From positions 62,001 through 126,000 of the forward strand of contig NZ_JACVDA010000001.1 in NCBI RefSeq assembly GCF_016552165.1: a stretch of DNA of 64,000 nucleotides, written 5' to 3'. A program made the position numbers and the translations under genes. Source of the stretch: Parvimonas parva (GTDB taxonomy: Bacteria; Bacillota; Clostridia; Tissierellales; Peptoniphilaceae). This document shows, piece by piece, positions 55,580-64,000 of this stretch. The notes beneath the pieces were generated by a model. That model saw only the letters and a list, made by a program, of their open reading frames with translations. It did no database searches and had not been told where the DNA came from. The stretch's first letter is position 1. Each line of letters opens with the position of its first letter.

Positions 55580-56161
55580 ATGGAACAAAGAGTATTAGAA
55601 TTATTAAAAGAAAGCGAAGCGTTATTAGAAGGACATTTTTTATTATCATCAGGAAAACACAGCGACAAATACGTTCAATGTGCAAAACTTTTGATGTATC
55701 CAAAAAAAGCAGAAGAAGTTTGTAAAGTAATTAAGAAAAAAATAGAAGATGCGAAAGTAAAAGTTGACGCAGTAGTTGGACCTGCAATGGGTGGAATCGT
55801 AATTGCTTACGAATTAGGAAGAGCATTAGGCGTTAGAGCTATGTTTACCGAAAGAGAAAATGATGTAATGACATTAAGAAGAGGATTTTTCATCCACGAG
55901 GGAGAAAATGTGCTTGTAGTTGAGGACGTAGTTACAACCGGAAAATCTTCATTAGAAACAATCAAAGTATTAAAAGAACATGGAGCCAATGTTGTAGGAA
56001 TCGCATCAATCGTAGATAGAACAAATGGAAAATCAAATATCGAATATCCACTTTTTCCCGCAATCGCATTGAATGTACAAGCTTTTGAAAAAGAAGAATG
56101 TCCACTTTGTGCTGACGGAAAAATCGAACTTGTAAAACCCGGTAGCAGAAAGAAATTTTAG
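55580..56161 (+). CDS. pyrE: Orotate phosphoribosyltransferase
   Basis: This 193-residue enzyme has the PRPP-binding motif VLVVEDVVTTGKSSLE and GPAMGGIVIAYELGRALG. The C-terminal Cys pair (CPLC) is typical of the variant found in clostridia. It adds ribose phosphate to orotate. It closes the operon; carAB and pyrG are not here. Confidence 0.95.
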   Translation: MEQRVLELLKESEALLEGHFLLSSGKHSDKYVQCAKLLMYPKKAEEVCKVIKKKIEDAKVKVDAVVGPAMGGIVIAYELGRALGVRAMFTERENDVMTLRRGFFIHEGENVLVVEDVVTTGKSSLETIKVLKEHGANVVGIASIVDRTNGKSNIEYPLFPAIALNVQAFEKEECPLCADGKIELVKPGSRKKF

Positions 56162-56174
56162 TAAAATTTATTTG

Positions 56175-56202
56175 AGCATCTAGTTTTAGATGCTTTTTTT
56201 TT
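56175..56202 (+). terminator. Intrinsic terminator of the pyr operon
   Basis: AGCATCTA, loop GTTT, TAGATGCT and nine T lie about 15 bases after the pyrE stop. Confidence 0.85.
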
Positions 56203-56390
56203 TACAAAAAAACATAACAGCACTTTTTTACGATAATTATCCAAGCGAGATTTTAAAAAAATTTTTTCATTTCATAAACATTTCATATTTATTTCACAAA
56301 TATTTCACATTTTATTGTTAAAATAATATCACAAATAAAAAATAAAAATAAAATAAAAAAAATAAAATTAAAAATTAAGGAGATTAAATT

Positions 56391-58364
56391 ATGAAAAAAC
56401 AAAAAATAGAAAAATGCGCAATGGTTTTGGCCCTGTCGTCAAGCATACTTTTGTCAAAAGTAGATTTGGCAATAGCTAAAGAAAATGTTGAGGTAAATCC
56501 TACAAAAATTGACTACAAGGCTAAGATCGAAAATAAAATTGAGATTATAAAAAAAGAAATAGCGAAAATGGAAAAAGAATTATCAGAAAAAATAAATGAA
56601 AGAGAAAGATTACTTAAAGAAAAATCTGAAATTTCTGATAAACTATCCAAGGGAAATAATAAATTATCCAAGGGAAATGATAAATTAGCTAAGGAAATTG
56701 ATGAATTAAAAAATAAAATCAAAGAACTTGAAAGTAAACAAGAAGAAAATAAAAAAATGCTTGAGTCTTTAAAAGAAAAACTTCAAAAAGCTAATGAAGA
56801 AAAAGAAACTTTAGCAAAAGATCTCAATGCAAAAGATCAAATGATAGATGAAATAAAAAAACTTGATCCAGCAAATAAAAAATCTATTGAAAACACCTTA
56901 ATAACAGAAAAACAAAAAGAAGAGGAAAGTTCAAAAAAAGTAACAGGATTAAAGGCAAATCTTGAATCTGCAAAAAAAGAATTAAAGAAAAAGGAAGCTG
57001 ATTATGTAAAAGAAAATGCTCTTTTAGAAAGATATACAGCTGATTTGGCTAAGTATGAACAAGAGCTTTCAAAAGCTAAAGAAGAAAGAGAAAAAATTCA
57101 AGAAAGTTTAAACAATATAATTGCCAATAAGACAAGCCTTATACAAGAAATCACTGATTTGAAAGCAAATGAAAATAAAAATGAAGAAGACAAAAAAAAT
57201 TTTGAGGATCAATTAAAGGTTGTTAATGCTAGTTATGAATTGAAAAAGGCTGAATTGCAACAATTGATAGATAAACATCCGGATTTTGAGGAAAAATTAA
57301 ATAATAAAACACTAAAAGGTGTAATCGACAAAATTAAGCAATTAAAAAAAGATATAAAAGAACTTGAAAATAAAAGAATTGGTGGAGAAAGTGCATTAAA
57401 TATTATAAAACAAGTAAAAGAAAAACTTGGAAAAGAAATTTCAGAAAAACAAAAAAAGCTTAAAGATTATAAAAATTTAGAGGCTAAAAAAGCTGAACTT
57501 GACAAAAAAATTGAGCGTTTAGAAAAAGGTATTGAAGATATGAAGAAAAACAAGCCAGAAACTGAAAAAAAGGTTAATGAGCTTAAAGTAGCAAAAGAAG
57601 AACAAGAAAAAGTTTTGGAAAACGCAAAAAATGATTTGCAAGCAGAAGAGGAAAATCTTAAAAATATTCAAAATACCATTAAAGAAAAACAAAATAAATT
57701 AAAGGCTGTAGACAACAAAGAGCAAGCAATTAAAGATCTTGAAAAAGAAAAAGCAAAAATTCAAGAAAAAATTGTCGCAAATGAGAAAGAAATAGAAAAA
57801 TTAGAAAAAGAAAAAAATGATAGCAATGCTTTAAGTAAAAAGACAGCAAATGATATAAAAACTCTAAAAGAAAAACTTTCAAAACTAGAAGAAAAAATGG
57901 GACTTAAAAGTGCTATGCCAATGGCAGTATCACTAGAAGAAGTGAAACTAGATAGAAAAGCTCTCGAAGATAGAATAAAAGAGATAGATGAACGAATCAA
58001 AAAGTTAGATATAGAGATTAAAAATCTAAGAGAAAAAATTGCAAAGAAAAAATTACTATTGGCTAGTTTAGAACAAGAAGAAAAGGCAAAACAAAGAAAA
58101 GAACAAGAAGAAAGAGAAAAACAAAGAAAAGAACAAGAAGAAAAGGCAAAACAAAGAAAAGAACAAGAAGAAAAGGCAAAACAAAGAAAAGAACAAGAAG
58201 AAAAGGGAAAACAAGGAAAAGAACAAGAAGAAAGAGAAAAACAAAGAAAAGAACAAGAAGAAAAGGCAAAACTTCCAAAAACGGGAATAGAAAGCCAAGG
58301 TTCGATTATATTAAGTTTAATTGCATCAGCTGTTGGCGCATTTGCTCTTAAAAAGAGAAAATAA
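56391..58364 (+). CDS. Coiled-coil surface protein with LPKTG sorting signal
   Basis: This 657-residue protein has a signal peptide (MKKQKIEKCAMVLALSSSILLSKVDLAIA), then a continuous Lys/Glu-rich coiled coil from ~40 to ~560 with no Cys. A stretch of seven 10-residue repeats (EQEEKAKQRK type) follows, and a sorting signal LPKTG with a hydrophobic helix and a KKRK tail. This is the only canonical LPXTG motif in the window. It resembles M-like or antigen-type rod proteins that project from the wall; ligands are unknown. A 5' flanking block is shared with the gene at 58878. Confidence 0.88.
   Translation: MKKQKIEKCAMVLALSSSILLSKVDLAIAKENVEVNPTKIDYKAKIENKIEIIKKEIAKMEKELSEKINERERLLKEKSEISDKLSKGNNKLSKGNDKLAKEIDELKNKIKELESKQEENKKMLESLKEKLQKANEEKETLAKDLNAKDQMIDEIKKLDPANKKSIENTLITEKQKEEESSKKVTGLKANLESAKKELKKKEADYVKENALLERYTADLAKYEQELSKAKEEREKIQESLNNIIANKTSLIQEITDLKANENKNEEDKKNFEDQLKVVNASYELKKAELQQLIDKHPDFEEKLNNKTLKGVIDKIKQLKKDIKELENKRIGGESALNIIKQVKEKLGKEISEKQKKLKDYKNLEAKKAELDKKIERLEKGIEDMKKNKPETEKKVNELKVAKEEQEKVLENAKNDLQAEEENLKNIQNTIKEKQNKLKAVDNKEQAIKDLEKEKAKIQEKIVANEKEIEKLEKEKNDSNALSKKTANDIKTLKEKLSKLEEKMGLKSAMPMAVSLEEVKLDRKALEDRIKEIDERIKKLDIEIKNLREKIAKKKLLLASLEQEEKAKQRKEQEEREKQRKEQEEKAKQRKEQEEKAKQRKEQEEKGKQGKEQEEREKQRKEQEEKAKLPKTGIESQGSIILSLIASAVGAFALKKRK
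58069..58269 (+). repeat. 30-bp tandem repeats in the coiled-coil gene
   Basis: Seven in-frame units encode EQEEKAKQRK or EQEEREKQRK variants (one EQEEKGKQGK). One and a half units of the same pattern occur in the neighbouring gene at about 60679-60723. Confidence 0.9.
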
Positions 58365-58509
58365 TTTAACAAAAAAAGAGGAGAAACCCTGTCATAGCAT
58401 AGATAAAGTCTAATTATTAAGTATCATTAGTAATTTAGAATTAAATAAATTTGACCATAGGAAATAAGCTCTCTTAGGGGCTGTAAATTAGGGATTTAAT
58501 TTCTTAAAA

Positions 58510-58556
58510 AATTATCGGCATGATTAGTAGAAATACTAGTTATGCCGATTTTTCTA
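58510..58556. terminator. Strong intrinsic terminator in a gene-poor gap
   Basis: ATCGGCAT…TAGTA pairs with TACTAGTTATGCCGAT around a short loop and is followed by T residues. The rest of 58365-58500 holds nothing recognisable. Confidence 0.75.
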
Positions 58557-58574
58557 TATTATGATTAATATCAA

Positions 58575-58742
58575 CTATTCCGATATAGTTCCACTGTATC
58601 CAGATGGTTTGTGCAGGAAAAGTGCCGTCTTACCATTCATAAGCCACACAGCATCTTTCCTATAGTCAGCATCTAAAGTAAAGAAGAACTCCAAAAGACT
58701 ATCAAAGGTAATTTCAAAGACTTCTTTTTCAGCTGTAGCACC
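58575..58742 (-). pseudogene. Fragment of a phage HK97-type major capsid protein gene
   Basis: A 55-codon open stretch without a start codon encodes EITFDSLLEFFFTLDADYRKDAVWLMN and then GKTALFLHKPSGY, followed by a stop. The pattern 'slDadYRknAvWlMN-tlaaLrkLKD-nGrY' is the core of HK97-fold major capsid proteins. The DNA is visibly richer in G and C than either neighbour. It is a relic of a prophage, since nothing else of a head gene cluster is present. Confidence 0.7.
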
Positions 58743-58877
58743 TTAATTTTTATGCAAGATTTAAAAATTTTTTTTCATTTCATAAACATTTCATATTTGA
58801 ATGTTAAAATAATATCGCTAATGAAAAAATGAAAATAAAATTTAAAAAATAAAATCAAAAAATAAGGAGAATAATTT

Positions 58878-61220
58878 ATGAAAACTAGAAAAATTATAGG
58901 ATTATCACTAACAGCTGCAGTTTTAGTAACACAAAGTGTACATGCACAAAAACTTACAAATAACGAACAATTAAACAATTTAAAAAAAGATTTAGAACAA
59001 AAAAACAAAGACTTAGAAGCAAAAACTAAAAAACTTAATGAAAATAAACTTTCTAATTTGCAAAATGAAGTTAAATCTTTGCAACAAGAAAAAGCAAATA
59101 CAGAAAGCAAATATCATGACGAACTACAAAAATCTGGCACTTTATCTTCAGATAAAGAAAAGAAAGAGTTAGAAAAAGAAAAATTACAACAACAAAAAGT
59201 TGCATTAAGTAAAAAGTTAGAAGAAACAAATAGAAACTTACAAGAAAAAGAAACAAAAATAAAAGAATCTAACACAAAAATCGATGATTTTAACGAGAAA
59301 ATTAAAGAACAAGTTAAGATACAACAACAAAAAGATGTAGAAATAAATAAAAAACTTGAAGAAATTGGTAAAAAAGATAAAGAAATAAAAGGAAAAGAAG
59401 AACAATTAAATGCTAAGAACGACGAAATTGGTAAAAAAGATAAAGAAATAAAAGAAAAAGATACAGAAATACAAACTTTAAATCAAGAAAAAGCAAAAAA
59501 AGATGAAGAATTAAAAGATATAAACAACAAATTAGAAGCTCATAAAAATAAAAAAAATGAAATAGAACAAAAGTCTGCAGAAATAGAAAAAAATATAGTA
59601 AAAGAACTAGAGTCTAAAGAAAAAGAAATAAACTCTGAAATAGAAAAATTAAGACAACAAAAAAAGCAACAGGAAAATCAAAAACAAGAAAAAGATACAG
59701 AAATACAAAAATTAGAAAGTACAATAAATAATCTTAAACAACAAAAAAAACAAAAGGAAAGTGAAAAACAAGAACTTGAAAAAAAAGAAAAGAGTTTGTT
59801 AGGAAGACCTGATAAGGCAGAAGATTCTCAAAGAGTAGCACAACAAATAGAAACAGTAACTAGAGAAATAGAACAGCTTACTGAACGAATACAAGCTGAA
59901 AAAAATAAAAAACAACAAAAAGAAAAAGAAAAAGCTCAAAAAGAAGAACAAAACAAATCAAATACACAAGATATTGATAGACAAATAGAAGAAAAAAATA
60001 AAGAATTTGAAAACTTTAAAAAAGACAAAACTGCTGAAAAAGAACAAAAAATAAAAGAAATAAACGAACCATATGAAAATGAAGGAAAAGAACTAGAAGG
60101 TCAAAAAAACACTTTAGATAAATCTATAAAGGAATTAACTAGTCAATTAGAACAAAAATTATCTGAAAAAACTGCTTTAAGTGAGACGTTAAAAACTTTA
60201 CAAGATAATCGAGCAACTTTAAATGAAGAAAAAAGTAATTTAGAAAAAGAAAAAGCTAATTTAGAGCAAGAAAAATCAAATGCTGAAAAAGAAAAGACTA
60301 CTGCTTTACTTGAATCAAAAAGACTTGAAAGCGAAAGAGATAAAGAAATTACAAAAAATCAAAGTATTAAAGAAGAAAAGAAAGTTTTAGATAAAACTAA
60401 AGAAGAAACTACAAAGGATATAACTGAAAATGATACAAAGATTGGTAATTTAGAAAAAGAAATTTCAGATCTTACTAACAGATTTAATTCTTCTTTAGCT
60501 GAACAAAAAGAGTTACAAGCTAAAAAAGAAAAGTTAGAAAAAGATATAAATACTAAAGAGGAAGCAGTTAAGTTAGCAAAAAGCGAAATGGAAACTTTAA
60601 CAAAAGAAATTTCATCTTTAAGAGAAGAAATAAAAAAAGTTAAAGCTCAAATCATGGCGCTTAATGCACAAATAGAACAAGAAAAAAGAGAAAAACAAAG
60701 AAAAGAACAAGAAGAAAGGGAAAATACAGAAAATAAAGATATTAAAGTGTTAAACGGAAAAAATCAAGTTTTTGATAAATCAAAACAAAAGAGAATTTCT
60801 TTTAGAATTTCAACAGATGTAACTGATTTTAAAGCAGCTTATCTAGATGGAAAGCTTATTTCTCCTTCAAATTACACTTTAAAAAGAGGAAGTACAATTA
60901 TAAGTTTTAATGAAGCTTTTTCTAAGAATTTAAAAGAAGGTTCTCATGAATTTAAGTTTAAGTTTAATAAAGGTTTTACAAAAACTACAATAGTTGTTCA
61001 AAATAGCGAAAATAATAACAACAACAATAACAACAATAACAACAATAACAACAATAGTAACAATAACAACAATAATAACAACAAGAACAACAATAATAAC
61101 AATAATAAAGATGGCAATAAAAACAAAGTGCCAAAAACAAATGTACAAGCTACTTCTTCTTTATTTTCACTTCTTACTTTAGCACTATCTGCAGTATCTT
61201 TTAAGAAAAGAAGAAAATAA
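58878..61220 (+). CDS. Coiled-coil surface protein with X2-like domain and VPKTN sorting signal
   Basis: This 780-residue protein has a signal peptide (MKTRKIIGLSLTAAVLVTQSVHA), a Lys/Glu/Gln-rich coiled coil from ~30 to ~610 and a short EKQRKEQEERE repeat. It continues with an X2-like beta domain (~620-710; FKAAYLDGKLI, SNYTLKRGSTIISF and EGSHEFKFKFNKG), an Asn-rich stretch of about 40 residues (~715-755) and a VPKTN signal with helix and KKRRK. The X2-like domain matches that at the end of the S8 protease. It is a probable rod-like adhesin. Confidence 0.85.
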   Translation: MKTRKIIGLSLTAAVLVTQSVHAQKLTNNEQLNNLKKDLEQKNKDLEAKTKKLNENKLSNLQNEVKSLQQEKANTESKYHDELQKSGTLSSDKEKKELEKEKLQQQKVALSKKLEETNRNLQEKETKIKESNTKIDDFNEKIKEQVKIQQQKDVEINKKLEEIGKKDKEIKGKEEQLNAKNDEIGKKDKEIKEKDTEIQTLNQEKAKKDEELKDINNKLEAHKNKKNEIEQKSAEIEKNIVKELESKEKEINSEIEKLRQQKKQQENQKQEKDTEIQKLESTINNLKQQKKQKESEKQELEKKEKSLLGRPDKAEDSQRVAQQIETVTREIEQLTERIQAEKNKKQQKEKEKAQKEEQNKSNTQDIDRQIEEKNKEFENFKKDKTAEKEQKIKEINEPYENEGKELEGQKNTLDKSIKELTSQLEQKLSEKTALSETLKTLQDNRATLNEEKSNLEKEKANLEQEKSNAEKEKTTALLESKRLESERDKEITKNQSIKEEKKVLDKTKEETTKDITENDTKIGNLEKEISDLTNRFNSSLAEQKELQAKKEKLEKDINTKEEAVKLAKSEMETLTKEISSLREEIKKVKAQIMALNAQIEQEKREKQRKEQEERENTENKDIKVLNGKNQVFDKSKQKRISFRISTDVTDFKAAYLDGKLISPSNYTLKRGSTIISFNEAFSKNLKEGSHEFKFKFNKGFTKTTIVVQNSENNNNNNNNNNNNNNNSNNNNNNNNKNNNNNNNKDGNKNKVPKTNVQATSSLFSLLTLALSAVSFKKRRK

Positions 61221-61270
61221 TTTAATAATTACCTTTGATAATAAGTAATAAAGCGCTGAAAAGCAAAAAA

Positions 61271-61306
61271 ATAAGCTGTGAGAAATTTATCTCATAGCTT
61301 ATTTTT
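61271..61306 (+). terminator. Intrinsic terminator of the coiled-coil gene
   Basis: AATAAGCTGTGAGA pairs with TCTCATAGCTTATT and a T run follows. Confidence 0.85.
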
Positions 61307-61490
61307 TATTTTTGTTTAATGCTCTTTTTAAACATAGCTTTTGTCTTAATAGTGAAAATACTAAACATACAACCATTGGGATAACCCATCCGTTCTGCTT
61401 GCCTTAATCAGTTAGTTTACTATTTAATTTAAATTTATTTACTAGTTTTTCATATTTTTTATCTATATTCTCATTTTTTGTCTCTAAAAA
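61299..61490 (-). pseudogene. Possible remnant of a surface protein C-terminus
   Basis: On the minus strand an open stretch encodes a hydrophilic segment ending KFKLNSKLTD, an in-frame stop, then GKQNGWVIPMVVCLVFSLL and a basic tail (LKRALNKNKK). This looks like the anchor end of a degraded wall protein. There is no start or ribosome binding site. The remaining AT-rich sequence of 61490-61766 shows nothing. Confidence 0.35.
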
Positions 61491-61766
61491 TATATAAAAA
61501 TATTTTTAATTCATTCAAAAATATCACTTGCCTTATCTTATTTTAATATAAAATAATATACAATACAACCAAACAAACTTGTTATATTACTAAAATTTTT
61601 TATATAAAATAGATAAAATTAAAAGGATTAACTAATATTTTACTACAAGTTAATCCTTAATAATTTTTAATTTAAAGAAAAAATTTATAAATTTAATTTT
61701 ATAATTATTTACCAAAATTTAAATTATAAAAAAGTAAATAATATAACATTGTTAATTATATGAAAA

Positions 61767-64000
61767 TTATTTTTTCTTTTTCTTTACAAATGATACTAAA
61801 ACTCCGCTTGCCAAAACTAATAATATTGAAGATTGTGAAATATTAGTTTTTACAAGTTTTTGTTTTTTATTAGCTGAAGGTTTATCTTTCGGATTTTCAT
61901 CCGGCTTTTTATCCGGTTTTTTATCCGGTTTTTTATCCGGATTTTTATCTGGATTTTTACCTGGATTTTCACCCGGTTTTTCATCCGGTTTTTTACCTGG
62001 ATTTTCACCCGGTCTTGTTTCTTCTTTTACAATTACTGTGTATTGAATTGTTTTATTATCTTTTTGATCTTTAATTAAAAAGTCTTTTCCATCTTCAGTT
62101 TGCTCTGCAGTCCATTTATAATTATAAACTTCCTTTTTAGAAGATTCATTAGTTGCAACGCCTGTAAATTTTCCTATAACTTTTCCTATAACTGTTAGCT
62201 TATCATTTGATTTAACAGTTCCTTTAACTTTGATATTTGAAACTTTAAGATCTAATATATCTGAAACACTTGTTACATCTTTATATAAATCAGTAAATTT
62301 AGTGTAATTTTTATTTTTCAAAGTCATTTTTACAATGATTTTATTTCCATCACGCTTAACATCACCATTTTTTATTTCAAATAAATTATTTTCTGTTAAA
62401 GTAGCTTTTAAGTCTTTTGGTATTTCTAAACCTTCAGGAATTGTAAGCTCTGCTATAAATTCACTTTTTATATTCTCTGTTGTTATAGCGCTTGAATTTC
62501 CTGCATAATTATCTTTTAAAGATTGTATTTGCTTTTTAATACTCCTTACATCAAGTCTTCCGGTGTATTCAAGGTTTTCTCCTCGTTTTACTCCATGAAG
62601 AGCATTATGTTCAGTATCATCACCTATTAAAATATCTCCATCTAAAACAAATTCTTGTGGAAGATTAACTGTAAGATTAATTGAGTCATTATCGTCTTCA
62701 CTTTGAGTGAAGTCTTTTCCGTCTGGTATTTGTTTTCCAGTCCATTGATAATTAAATACTTTTGTTTTTAAATCTTTTGTTGTTGCGGCTCCTATAAATG
62801 TACCTGTTACTTTTCCATTTACTGTTAAATTACCTTTAGCTGTATCTTTTACTTTAATATTTGGAATTTCTAAATCTAATTTATCATTTACATTTGTTAC
62901 ATCTGTATATAAATCAGTAAATTTAGTATAGTCTTTTTTAAGTGTCATTTTAACGGTGATTTTGTTTCCATTAGCTTCTGTGCTTTCAACTTTAAAAAGA
63001 TTATTTTCAGTTAAAGTAGCTTTTAAGTCTTTTGGTAATTCTAATCCTTCTGGAACTGTAAGCTCTGCTATAAATTCACTTTTAACATCTTTAGTTGTTA
63101 TTTCATTTGAAGAATTATTATTGTTTTTATCAAAGTCATCTTTTAAAGATTGTATTTGATTTTTAATTGAAGAAACATCAAGTTTTCCATCAAATGTTAA
63201 AAAGTCCTCTTTATCTACTGGATAAACCATGTCATGTTCTGTGTTATATGCTTCTTCTCCTTTTTTAACAAGTAAATCTCCATCAAGAGTTAATTGAACA
63301 GGTTTTGAAACCATTATTGTATATTGGATAGTAGAATCATCTTTTGCTTCAACATCTTTTCCTTCTTGTGATTGTTTTCCAGTCCACTTAAAGTCGAATT
63401 TTTTAATTGTATCTTCTTCTTTTGCTACTGAAGAAAATTCTCCTTTAACTTCTCCTTTAATCGTGAATTTTTCACCGTCTTTTATTTTATCAAAATCTTT
63501 TAATTTTAGCCCGTTAACTGTTACTGAAAGTGTATTATCTTTATCACCTGTAGATAAGACTGCTTCTTTTAATTTTTTATAATCAGTCATTCCGTCTTTA
63601 AGTTTAAATGTTACAGTTATTTTTTGCCCATTTACTTTTGTTTCACTAACTTCAAAACAATCTCCAAGTCCCTTAGCTTCTACTTGTAAATTTTTAGGCG
63701 CTTCTACTTCTTTAGGTAAAGTTAAAGTAGCAGTGAAAGTTGATGTTGCTCCAATTAGGGAAATTTTATCAAAGTCTTTTTCTTCTTTATTAAACATTTC
63801 CTCAATTGCTTTCATTTTTTCTTTTATAGAAGATACATTCACTTCTCCTGTCAAAGAAAATTCTTTATTTTCAGAAATGATTTTTATATCTTTACTTGTT
63901 TGTTTACTGCCTGACCAAATGTCAGAGTCAATTGTTTCTTGTGAAGAAATTTTATTTTCATTAGGAATATTCGGATCATCTTTCCAAGTTAAATAGTAAG
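61767..64000 (-). CDS. Repeat-rich surface protein with LVKTN sorting signal (5' end outside window)
   Basis: The minus-strand frame is open to the window edge, so the N-terminus is missing; about 744 residues are seen. It holds at least three copies of a ~210-residue beta-rich repeat, each with (D/E)LDVSSIKxxIQSLKD-like, AELTVPEGLELPKDLKA and a YxWTGKQxxDGKDF block. A PGENPGKKPDKKPD-type linker, LVKTN, a helix and KKKKK close the protein. The repeat is not one I can name. The tandem layout with a wall anchor fits a stalk that presents a distal domain off the window. Local DNA identity between repeat copies is high. Confidence 0.82.
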   Translation of the reverse strand, partial: YYLTWKDDPNIPNENKISSQETIDSDIWSGSKQTSKDIKIISENKEFSLTGEVNVSSIKEKMKAIEEMFNKEEKDFDKISLIGATSTFTATLTLPKEVEAPKNLQVEAKGLGDCFEVSETKVNGQKITVTFKLKDGMTDYKKLKEAVLSTGDKDNTLSVTVNGLKLKDFDKIKDGEKFTIKGEVKGEFSSVAKEEDTIKKFDFKWTGKQSQEGKDVEAKDDSTIQYTIMVSKPVQLTLDGDLLVKKGEEAYNTEHDMVYPVDKEDFLTFDGKLDVSSIKNQIQSLKDDFDKNNNNSSNEITTKDVKSEFIAELTVPEGLELPKDLKATLTENNLFKVESTEANGNKITVKMTLKKDYTKFTDLYTDVTNVNDKLDLEIPNIKVKDTAKGNLTVNGKVTGTFIGAATTKDLKTKVFNYQWTGKQIPDGKDFTQSEDDNDSINLTVNLPQEFVLDGDILIGDDTEHNALHGVKRGENLEYTGRLDVRSIKKQIQSLKDNYAGNSSAITTENIKSEFIAELTIPEGLEIPKDLKATLTENNLFEIKNGDVKRDGNKIIVKMTLKNKNYTKFTDLYKDVTSVSDILDLKVSNIKVKGTVKSNDKLTVIGKVIGKFTGVATNESSKKEVYNYKWTAEQTEDGKDFLIKDQKDNKTIQYTVIVKEETRPGENPGKKPDEKPGENPGKNPDKNPDKKPDKKPDKKPDENPKDKPSANKKQKLVKTNISQSSILLVLASGVLVSFVKKKKK

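Noticed and set aside
57761-58372. Cys/Ser/Phe-rich minus-strand frame over the coiled-coil repeats
   Set aside because: It is an artefact of the repetitive Lys/Glu codons on the other strand.
61009-61100. AAC/AAT triplet run as an origin or unstable repeat locus
   Set aside because: It is an in-frame Asn-rich linker; length variation is possible but nothing suggests another role.

Overview
The window looks like a chromosomal segment of a low-GC anaerobic Gram-positive coccus of the Tissierellia, most like Parvimonas. This is inferred from the very AT-rich DNA, strong GGAGG ribosome binding sites, an mnmG-rsmG-parAB block, many cell-wall-anchored giant proteins and a butyrate/acetate-type pta. 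No rRNA, tRNA or CRISPR array was seen. The two parS sites beside parAB and mnmG/rsmG suggest that the replication origin is not far away.

Layout. 0-0.5 kb: the end of an isochorismatase-family hydrolase. 0.8-6.6 kb: a phosphocholine module. It has a helix-turn-helix/cytidylyltransferase/choline kinase fusion, a BCCT choline-type transporter, and a secreted metallo-beta-lactamase-fold enzyme with choline-binding repeats that resembles pneumococcal Pce. A BrnT/BrnA toxin-antitoxin pair has been spliced in behind the transporter, flanked by a 40-bp direct repeat of the transporter's own 3' end. 6.7-13.3 kb: a Bce-type peptide-sensing ABC transporter and its two-component system, separated by a YjbR protein, a GIY-YIG nuclease next to palindromic repeats, and a ParB-fold-like protein. 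13.6-15.6 kb: an NhaC-family transporter under a lysine riboswitch. 15.8-26.3 kb: pta, a lipid kinase, a DUF4446 protein, a cysteine-desulfurase-like enzyme, parB, parA, two parS sites, a NlpC/P60 wall hydrolase with WalR-type boxes, an EamA transporter, rsmG and mnmG.

26.5-45 kb is rich in surface proteins: a 2224-residue subtilase/adhesin, a VWA protein and an internalin-like LRR protein. Between them lie a small sigma factor, rpiB, gpsA and two membrane proteins. 45.3-46.8 kb holds a phage-like cassette (DUF1659-like, DUF2922, YvrJ, endolysin with a Cpl-7 repeat). 46.9-50.1 kb holds a C69 dipeptidase and an ABC-F ATPase. 50.2-56.2 kb is a complete pyrBICFKDE operon. It is preceded by a 64-codon Phe-rich leader ORF that ends inside an intrinsic terminator, an arrangement like the E. 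coli pyrBI attenuator. 56.4-64 kb holds two coiled-coil surface proteins, a fragment of a phage capsid gene between them, and a repeat-rich surface protein cut by the window edge.

The most unusual signals are: (1) the pyrL-like attenuator in a Gram-positive pyr operon; (2) a dispersed ~100-bp element with mutually exclusive hairpins and compensatory changes, present just upstream of three genes; (3) a relaxed sorting motif, [LIVM][PV]KT[GSAN], on six surface proteins; (4) the toxin-antitoxin insertion with its 40-bp duplication; and (5) the VWA protein that has lost its metal-site residues.
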